In this document: one piece after another, positions 1 through 4,564 of the stretch | Position numbering within the stretch: the stretch's first letter is position 1 | How the letters are laid out: each line of letters begins with the position of its first letter | Assembly (NCBI GenBank): GCA_003661105.1 | Contig: QMVM01000075.1 | Location: 1-8,878 of the forward strand | DNA: 8,878 nucleotides | From: Methanosarcinales archaeon | GTDB taxonomy: Archaea; Halobacteriota; Methanosarcinia; Methanosarcinales; Methanogasteraceae | Direction: 5' to 3' | Notes under the pieces: model-generated | Seen by the model: the letters and a program-made list of their open reading frames with translations, nothing else | Told to the model about the DNA's origin: nothing | Database searches by the model: none | Translations under genes and position numbers: made by a program

Positions 1-528
1 ATTCCTCTCTATCGTTGCATTTCCTGTGGCAGCAGTTTTGTACTCATCATATATCAGACCGCCTCCACAGTTCTCAAGGATGCCGTCTCTGAGCGTGAGT
101 GACTTTCCGTATGAGAAGTGAATCGCATCCTTTCCACAGTCCCTGATCGTGGCGTTGTTGAGGGAAAAGTCCGATCCACTTGCACGTATTCCATAACCAC
201 TGGCATTGTTGATTGTAAACCCACTAATGATGACATCAGCACTACTTACATAAACACAGTCACCACTCCCACCACCATCGATAATTGTAGTCCCTCTATC
301 TTCACCTCTAATCGTCAAATCTTTGTTGTTTATCCATACATTCTCGGCGTAAATCCCGTTGTACACGAGGATCGTATAGCCAGCGCTCGCGTTATCGACC
401 GCATCCTGAATCTCCGTGTAATCACAGCCGGGCGAACCGACTGTGAGCGTATACGCGCTCGCTGCGCCACAAGATAGTACCACTATCACGAGCGTAAGAA
501 CGGTAACACCGCGCAAGCCTTTACTCAT
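1..528 (-). CDS. Secreted right-handed beta-helix (NosD/PbH1-type) protein, N-terminal part
   Basis: The frame is open for 176 codons from an ATG at 528 to the window edge, so the 3' end is missing. The first 25 residues form a signal peptide: short basic start (MSKGLRG), hydrophobic core (VTVLTLVIVVL), and a likely cut after ASA. The mature part begins YTLTVGSPGCDYTEIQDAVD, the usual opening of archaeal NosD-like or surface parallel beta-helix proteins. Short strands follow that alternate with Gly/Asn/Asp turns (KDLTIRG, TTIIDGG, ADVIISGFTI, ATIRDCG, KSLTLRDG), as expected of stacked PbH1 coils. Such proteins are exported and usually bind polysaccharide or form surface layers; substrate cannot be told here. 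The gene starts 37 nt after the SAP-like ORF and is probably last in the phasin operon. No strong Shine-Dalgarno is visible. Family assignment is good, function is open. Confidence 0.8.
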   Translation of the reverse strand, partial: MSKGLRGVTVLTLVIVVLSCGAASAYTLTVGSPGCDYTEIQDAVDNASAGYTILVYNGIYAENVWINNKDLTIRGEDRGTTIIDGGGSGDCVYVSSADVIISGFTINNASGYGIRASGSDFSLNNATIRDCGKDAIHFSYGKSLTLRDGILENCGGGLIYDEYKTAATGNATIERN

Positions 529-565
529 AATTGACCACTCTGGAGTTCTCCTGAATCTGGATTCC

Positions 566-721
566 TCACTCCCGCGCCACAAGCTCCTCGATAACCTCTT
601 CTGGCAACTGCCGCACAATATCGATCTTCTTCACACAACTCGTCCTGATGCCGTGCTCCTTTGCAATCTGGCGCAGATCCTTAAGCGTCGCCTTCTTCGC
701 AACTTCCTCGAGATCCCTAAA
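566..721 (-). pseudogene. SAP/Rho-N-like helical domain ORF without a usable start codon
   Basis: Fifty-one codons read through a well-formed amphipathic helical domain (DLEEVAKKATLKDLRQIAKE, then HGIR...KKIDIVRQLP) ending EELVARE and TGA. The pattern, a leucine-rich helix, a Gly turn, a basic patch and a second helix, resembles SAP or Rho N-terminal domains, which bind nucleic acid. The reading frame is the same as that of the upstream phasin gene but is separated from it by TGA (731-733), two codons and TAG (722-724). No ATG, GTG or TTG lies at the 5' end. A GAGGTGA-like ribosome site overlaps the phasin stop, as if a coupled gene once began here and lost its start. Alternatives are stop-codon readthrough making a phasin-SAP fusion, or a rare start codon. 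Domain resemblance is by eye only. Confidence 0.5.
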
Positions 722-730
722 CTATTCACC

Positions 731-1039
731 TCACTTCTCGGAAAGTTCCTTAACAGTCTTTTCGAGTTCTGCGATCTTATCCTCCATACGTGCGACATCG
801 TCCGTCGTTGCGATCTTTGACCGATCGATCGAGTTCTGCACACTATTTGAGATCGTATCTCTGAGTTCCTGCATCTGCTTCTTCTTCTCGGCCAGGAGTT
901 CCTGGACAAGGGATTTTCCCTCTTCTCGATTCACATCTCCTTTCTCGATGAGTTCGTCCACGGTCTGCCTGATCTTCTCCTCGGTGATGGCGAGCACGCC
1001 GATCCCGATGAGTCCCAACTTTTTGATTGTTTCGCTCAT
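731..1039 (-). CDS. Phasin-like coiled-coil protein
   Basis: A 102-residue protein with a short hydrophobic N-terminal stretch (LGLIGIGVLAIT, about residues 8-19). Two long charged helices follow: EEKIRQTVDELIEKGDVNRE and the run through EELLAEKKKQMQELRDTI, then a C-terminal heptad-like coiled coil (ARMEDKIAELEKTVKELSEK). This layout matches the phasin/PhaF-like family, small proteins that coat polyhydroxyalkanoate granules in bacteria; archaeal copies are common but their role is not established. An ATG at 1066 would add nine residues, but the ATG at 1039 has GGAGGT at 1052-1047, seven bases upstream, and is preferred. It is the first gene of a likely operon with the SAP-like ORF and the beta-helix protein, transcribed from the divergent promoter near 1080. 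The sequence is intact. The name rests on overall pattern, so a generic coiled-coil protein remains possible. Confidence 0.7.
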   Translation of the reverse strand: MSETIKKLGLIGIGVLAITEEKIRQTVDELIEKGDVNREEGKSLVQELLAEKKKQMQELRDTISNSVQNSIDRSKIATTDDVARMEDKIAELEKTVKELSEK

Positions 1040-1069
1040 GATAAGAACCTCCAACTGACACAACACATT

Positions 1070-1084
1070 TATCCGATATATACC
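1070..1084. promoter_or_regulatory. Shared divergent TATA-box region
   Basis: The 62-bp gap between the divergent genes contains TATATA within a short AT-rich, partly palindromic stretch (GATATATACC, 1075-1084). Its centre lies about 24 nt before the ATG at 1102, the spacing expected for an archaeal TATA box driving a leaderless transcript; no Shine-Dalgarno precedes that ATG. On the other strand the same element lies about 40 nt before the phasin ATG, leaving a short leader with its GGAGGT site. One TATA element could thus serve both directions. This is inferred from spacing and composition only. Confidence 0.5.
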
Positions 1085-1101
1085 TTCTGATACTAGATAC
1101 C

Positions 1102-1467
1102 ATGAAGAAAGCAGCAGTCATTCGAGGTGACGGCACAGGACTGGAACTTGTGGACTCCATGATGCGGGTTATTGGTGCGATGAGTCCTGACATCGAGTTT
1201 GTACCGTGCGTGGCCGGAGGGGAATGGTGGAAGGAAAACGGCGGAGACTCCTTGATCCCGGATGAGGCGTGGGACCTACTACATGAGACCGATGCATATT
1301 TCAAGGGACCAACCACGACGCCCGGAGCCGTTGGCATGGCCGATGGTGCGGACGCAATCATCCGTGTGACCGAGCAGACGATTGCAGAAGGCATAACCAC
1401 GTACGATCTCGGCGGAAGTGCGAGCAGGAGCGATATGACAGACGCGATCACCGGGCATCTGGAGTGA
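1102..1467 (+). pseudogene. Mini isocitrate/3-isopropylmalate dehydrogenase with the central domain deleted
   Basis: The 121-residue frame joins two ends of one family. Residues 1-74 (MKKAAVIRGDGTG, then GGDSLIPDEAWDLL and YFKGPTTTP) match the N-terminus of NAD(P)-dependent isocitrate or isopropylmalate dehydrogenases, including the GDGxG nucleotide-site opening and the KGPxTTP strand. Residues 75-121 (GMADGADAIIRVTEQTIAEG, then YDLGGSASRSDMTDAI) match the C-terminal end, including TxDLGGxAxTxEM. Full enzymes are about 330-410 residues, so roughly 220 or more central residues are gone, among them the arginine cluster for the substrate acid and the catalytic Tyr/Lys and metal-binding Asp residues. 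It cannot be a functional dehydrogenase. The deletion is in frame, with start, stop and promoter kept, so a stable short protein is possible but unproven. The break lies near 1320-1330. Confidence 0.75.
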
Positions 1468-1498
1468 ACTGACCCGATCATGAGATCTTACGGACCAT

Positions 1499-1601
1499 CG
1501 GACATGTATCATGGCGTCACAGGTCATGAGTTGAGGATGTGAGGCATGTATCGGAAGAATCGGAAAATGCTTGCTTGAAATAGGAAGGTGCGGACATGTA
1601 T
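1499..1601 (+). repeat. Repeated CGGACATGTAT start-region motif
   Basis: An exact 11-bp direct repeat occurs at 1499-1509 and 1591-1601, and a related CATGTAT at 1545-1551. Each copy contains an ATG followed by TAT. The third is the methyltransferase start (Met-Tyr). The first two open tiny frames of 12 codons (1504-1542) and 10 codons (1546-1578). The stretch 1468-1595 otherwise holds no gene I can support. The copies could be a duplicated start region, leader peptides or an operator; nothing decides between these. Confidence 0.4.
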
Positions 1602-2387
1602 AGCTGGGATGCGAAAGACTACCACAATAGTTCGGCTGAGCAACAGAAGTGGGCGCGGGAGCTCATATCGAAACTCGCCCTATTGGGGGGCGAGCGAGTT
1701 CTGGATATCGGGTGTGGTGATGGCAAGGTCACTGCTGAAGTCGCGCAACGTCTGCCAGACGGCTCAGTGCTGGGCATTGACAGATCCGAAGAGATGATCC
1801 GCTTCGCCAGGAGAAACTTCCCCGCGAAGAGATTTTCGAATCTTGCATTCGAGGTAATGGACGCGGAAAATATGAGTTTCGATGGTGAATTTGATGTTGT
1901 TTTCTCAAACGCTACTCTTCACTGGGTTATCGAGCATTTGCCTGTTCTCAAAGGTATCAAAAAGAGTTTGAAACCATCCGGAAAAGTTTAGATTCAGATG
2001 GGTGGAAGAGGGAATGCTGCTGAAGTTCTTGAGGTTCTGGAGAAGGTTCTTGAAAACGAAAGATGGAACAGATACTTTACCGATTCCCCTACTCCTTATG
2101 GCTTTTACGGACCTGAAGAGTACAGAATATGGCTGGAAAAGGTCGGCATTGCAGCCATGCGTGTTGAGTTGATCCCAAAAGATATGACCCATGGAGGAAT
2201 GGAAGGATTAGCGGCATGGATTCGCACGACATGGCTCCCATATACTCAGAAAGTACCCGAAGAGCTGCGCGGAGAATTTATTGGAGAGATAGTGGACCGA
2301 TACATCGAAAAGCACCCTCCGGACGACCGGGGCACCATCCGTATTCAGATGATGAGGCTGGAGGTGGAAGCCACCACCATCCCGTAG
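1596..2387 (+). CDS. Class I SAM-dependent methyltransferase interrupted by an in-frame amber codon
   Basis: Read through one TAG at 1989-1991 (codon 132) this is a single 263-residue methyltransferase of the trans-aconitate methyltransferase-like/type-11 family. Motif I is ERVLDIGCGDGKVT (about residues 33-46), the acidic loop that binds the SAM ribose is GIDRSEEMI (60-68), and later come MDAENMSF and FDVVFSNATLHWV (99-111). The strand KSLKPSGKV then meets the TAG and continues IQMGGRGNAAEVLEVLEKVL, where relatives have an unbroken hydrophobic strand. The C-terminal half is well preserved and has no indel. AGGAAGGTG at 1582-1590, five bases before the ATG, is a good ribosome site. The second half has no Shine-Dalgarno at its internal ATG (1998), so separate translation is unlikely. 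Either TAG is read as pyrrolysine, as in Methanosarcina-type archaea, or this is a fresh nonsense mutation. Substrate is unknown. Confidence 0.8.
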
Positions 2388-2436
2388 CCTCACGCATAAA
2401 ACCAACCGCAACCAGATCAAAATACGCACCATAACT

Positions 2437-3294
2437 ATGACTCAACTCCCCGAACCCATAGCCGCGTTTGCGCCGGCGCACATCACAGGATTCTTCGTGA
2501 TCTGCCCGCATGAAAACCCCGCGCTGGCAGGATCGCTCGGCTGCGGGATAACACTGGAAGCAGGCGTCACCACCCGCGTCGATGTCAGCGGTTCTGATGG
2601 TTCGGACGGTTCGCCATGCCCGACGATCGGATCGGTCGTCTCAAGACTGACCCGGCGCCGGTGTTCGGTTCGCATCACGTCTGACATCCCGATCGGCGCC
2701 GGGTTTGGGGCAAGCGGTGCAGGTGCGCTCGGCGTTGCACTCGCACTCAATCACGCGCTATCGCTCGATCTGACTGCAAACCAGCTGACCGAGATCGCAC
2801 ACATCGCAGAGGTCGAGAACCGGACCGGACTCGGGGATGTTGTGGCGCAGTCGCTCGGGGGCGTGGTCATCAGGCGCACGCCCGGAGCTTCTGCACGACT
2901 TGACAGGATAGACACGGATGCAAAGGACGTCTTCTGGGTAGTCTTTGATAAAATGCCAACAAAAGAGATATTAAACGACGTGAGTGCCGTAGATCGGATC
3001 AACCCTGCCGGGATGGAGTCGCTGCGCGAACTCTTGAAGATGCCGACGGTTGAGAACTTCATGATCCAGTCGAGGCGGTTCGCAGCCGGAACCGGACTGA
3101 TGAGCGATGCAGTCTCTGATGCCGCGGACGCGGTCGAGGCAGCAGGCGGCATGGCATCACAGGCGATGCTTGGCGATTCCGTCTTTGCAGTCGATGTGAC
3201 CGGTGGTGCCGGAGATGCGATCGAGTCCGCGCTTTCTGAGTTTGGGCGTGTTGGCAGGAGCAGGATCGATTTCAGAGGAACAAGGTTGATCTGA
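2437..3294 (+). CDS. Archaeal pantoate kinase (GHMP family)
   Basis: Predicted to phosphorylate pantoate with ATP to 4-phosphopantoate, the archaeal route to coenzyme A in which phosphopantothenate synthetase acts next. The 285-residue length fits the family (about 270-300). The start FAPAHITGFFVICPHENPAL (about 11-30) is typical of archaeal pantoate kinases, with the GSLGCGITL strand after it. The GHMP glycine-rich ATP loop is IPIGAGFGASGAGALGVALA (84-103). GLGDVVAQSLGGVVIR (131-146) is the conserved second segment, and GGMASQAMLGDSVFAV (237-252) the C-terminal GHMP motif. The frame is intact, with codon use biased to G/C third positions. No partner CoA gene is visible nearby. The start has no Shine-Dalgarno; an A/T-rich CATAAAA at 2393-2399 is a possible TATA box. 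Other GHMP kinases are less likely given the N-terminal block. Confidence 0.88.
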   Translation: MTQLPEPIAAFAPAHITGFFVICPHENPALAGSLGCGITLEAGVTTRVDVSGSDGSDGSPCPTIGSVVSRLTRRRCSVRITSDIPIGAGFGASGAGALGVALALNHALSLDLTANQLTEIAHIAEVENRTGLGDVVAQSLGGVVIRRTPGASARLDRIDTDAKDVFWVVFDKMPTKEILNDVSAVDRINPAGMESLRELLKMPTVENFMIQSRRFAAGTGLMSDAVSDAADAVEAAGGMASQAMLGDSVFAVDVTGGAGDAIESALSEFGRVGRSRIDFRGTRLI

Positions 3295-3350
3295 GCGGAG
3301 TGGATGAAAACGGCACCCTATTATCTCAACAACTTAATTTTTAGGTAATG

Positions 3351-3617
3351 TTATAATCCAGCCTCCGCCGTGTCACGCTTGGACTGGAAGTCACCAAACC
3401 CCGGACTTAAGTACGGAGCCTGTATATAACGATTCATCGTTCGCGCATACAATTTTTGCGTTCCGATATTCACCTTTTCACATGTCGTATAGACAACCTC
3501 TGTGCCGCGGAGTTTGTCTCCAACCGGAATATTCCCATGATACTTCGGTATCATCACTACATGATCAGTTAAAAACATTATCGCGCATAAATCATGGCGG
3601 AGTTCCCCGCGTTTCAT
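3351..3617 (-). pseudogene. IS200/IS605-type TnpA remnant (N-terminus fused to element end)
   Basis: From the ATG at 3617 the first 45 or so residues (MKRGELRHDLCAIMFLTDHV, then VMIPKYHGNIPVGDKL and TTCEKVNI) match the N-terminus of archaeal IS200-type TnpA, the HUH single-strand transposase. The sequence then leaves the family: the HVH metal-binding motif and the catalytic tyrosine helix are missing. The rest (LYARTMNRYIQAP... to DTAEAGL) is a translation of what looks like the far end of the element, with hairpins inside it. The simplest reading is an internal deletion that left the tnpA start joined to the opposite end. It cannot transpose by itself. A frame-compatible ATG at 3659 exists, but MKRGELRHD is the usual family start. 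This piece abuts an ISL3 fragment on the other strand. Confidence 0.65.
3401..3451. repeat. Pair of hairpins in the IS200/IS605 remnant
   Basis: CCGGACTTAAGTACGG (3401-3416) is a 16-bp palindrome with one mismatched pair. Just after it, 3421-3451 forms a nested hairpin: outer TGTAT/ATACA arms around AACGAT-TC-ATCGTT. IS200/IS605 elements carry subterminal hairpins of this kind that TnpA recognises, and their TnpB guide RNAs end near the same place. The link to either is inference from position inside the TnpA remnant. Confidence 0.45.
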
Positions 3618-3652
3618 GCAGTAGGGGCAAGAACCAATCTTATATAAGTAGG

Positions 3653-3787
3653 CAAACAAGCGGATTCATAGAAGGGTTGAATAACAAGATTAAGGTGATT
3701 AAACGTCGTTGTTATGGAATTTTTAATGTTAAACATCTATTTCAGAGCATATATCTTGATATGGAAGGTTACTCCTTATTTACTTGA
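3653..3787 (+). mobile_element. ISL3-family transposase C-terminal fragment
   Basis: Forty-four codons ending in TGA read TSGFIEGLNNKIKVIKRRCY, then GIFNVKHLFQ and the tail IYLDMEGYSLF. This is the conserved C-terminal end of ISL3 (IS204/IS1001/IS1165) DDE transposases, where the catalytic Glu sits in the GxxEGxNNKIKxxKRRxYG block. Everything before it, including the two catalytic Asp residues, is absent. A longer frame opens at 3482, but its first part overlaps the IS200 remnant antisense and is not transposase. The join near 3640-3653 is where two transposon relics meet. Downstream, 3788-3847 holds nothing I can identify. Confidence 0.75.
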
Positions 3788-3847
3788 TTTATCATGGAGA
3801 TCGATTTCACGAGAATTGCCAAAGATCCAATAGTTTTCCGATTCTGC

Positions 3848-4099
3848 TCAGAACGCAAGCCCCAGATAGTGGAGTACGATTACGAGAAGCGCGCCGACCG
3901 TTCCGCCGATAGCGCATATCGCGATAACAACCCAGGTGTATGCGATCTTGAGATCAAGCGCAAAATTTGCCAGAACCAGTATGATAAGACCCACGACGGC
4001 GTTTATCACCATGTTCTTGGCTGTTTTTAATACCTTGTATAGAATAACCGCTGCGACTATTGCCAGCACGAGAATTGTTAATTCAAGAACCCCTGTCAT
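3848..4099 (-). CDS. BofA-family small membrane protein
   Basis: An 83-residue, almost wholly hydrophobic protein with three likely membrane segments: about 5-24, 29-49 and 53-80. The block NMVINAVVGLIILVLANF followed by a hydrophobic, Gly-rich last helix (VVIAICAIGGTVGALLVIVL) matches the BofA family. In Bacillus BofA holds back the protease that processes pro-sigma-K. Archaea have no sigma-K, and the role of their homologues is unknown; control of a membrane protease is only an analogy. The ATG lies 2 nt after the stop of the DNPH1-like gene, so the two were probably translated together, and it ends the four-gene minus-strand operon. The gene is intact although two of its operon partners are broken. 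Confidence 0.75.
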   Translation of the reverse strand: MTGVLELTILVLAIVAAVILYKVLKTAKNMVINAVVGLIILVLANFALDLKIAYTWVVIAICAIGGTVGALLVIVLHYLGLAF

Positions 4100-4101
4100 G
4101 T

Positions 4102-4564
4102 TTACCAGATACTATATTGGGCACGGCAGTATTTAATCGTTTCTGTAGCCAGTACTCCGGCAAATTCGTAGAGAATCTGTTCGAGTTCGTCCGGACTCTC
4201 ATATTCCCTGACCCGTCCTTGCATGTTCGGATTTCCAAGCACCATCGCAGAGACGTTCGCCCCGGCGCTGTGTATGCAAAGGACCGGCATCCCAAGCCCG
4301 AGCGCCCTGCAGACCTCGTATCCGACACCGATTGACAGGACAGTGACCTCTGCAACCATGCAGTCACTCTCTTCGAGAAGCCCGATATCACGCAGGTATA
4401 GCTCCTGCTCGCTCATCTCTGCCTCTTATTCATCTGAATCCTGGTCAACCACGTGCCAGTTCACGACATCGCACCTCACGCTCTCCGGAAAATCGTAGAC
4501 ATGCCGGTACACCGGTAGCATCTGCCGTCCGCCGCGTATCGATCCTGCTAAAAAACAACCTCAT
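4102..4564 (-). pseudogene. DNPH1/Rcl-like 2'-deoxynucleoside 5'-phosphate N-hydrolase, frameshift plus TAA
   Basis: Pieces in two frames rebuild one protein of about 150 residues. The ATG at 4564 overlaps the U32 stop (ATGA). Its frame gives MRLFF and then slips at a run of six T (4555-4550); with five T it would read MRLFLAGSIRGGRQM. The shifted frame gives GSIRGGRQMLPVYRHVYDF, NWHVVDQDSDE, a TAA (codon at about 4427), EAEMSEQELYLRDIGLLEES, VAEVTV, SIGVGYEVCRA and NVSAMVLGNP. This order matches DNPH1/Rcl and nucleoside 2-deoxyribosyltransferase relatives: GSIRGG phosphate loop, D-x-x-x-AEVT, and the Glu of GVGYE as likely nucleophile. The family splits the base from dNMPs and cleans nucleotide pools. 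An internal ATG at 4416 could still make the catalytic half without the GSIRGG loop. Probably inactive. Confidence 0.8.

Noticed and set aside
118..477. Plus-strand 119-codon open frame
   Set aside because: It lies antisense to the beta-helix gene, whose signal peptide and repeat pattern are far more protein-like; the plus frame is a shadow.
443..1058. Plus-strand frames opposite the phasin and SAP-like genes
   Set aside because: Low-complexity Ser/Phe-rich translations mirror the coiled-coil codons of the minus strand; no motif or ribosome site.
843..1481. Minus-strand 212-codon frame across the divergent gap
   Set aside because: It runs antisense to the mini-dehydrogenase and through the phasin gene in another frame; no family resemblance.
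3482..3652. Upstream part of the plus frame that ends in the ISL3 fragment
   Set aside because: Only residues from the QTSGF block onward match a transposase; the earlier part is antisense to the IS200 remnant.
3794..4030. Plus-strand 78-codon frame
   Set aside because: Antisense to the BofA-like gene, which has clear membrane segments and an operon position.
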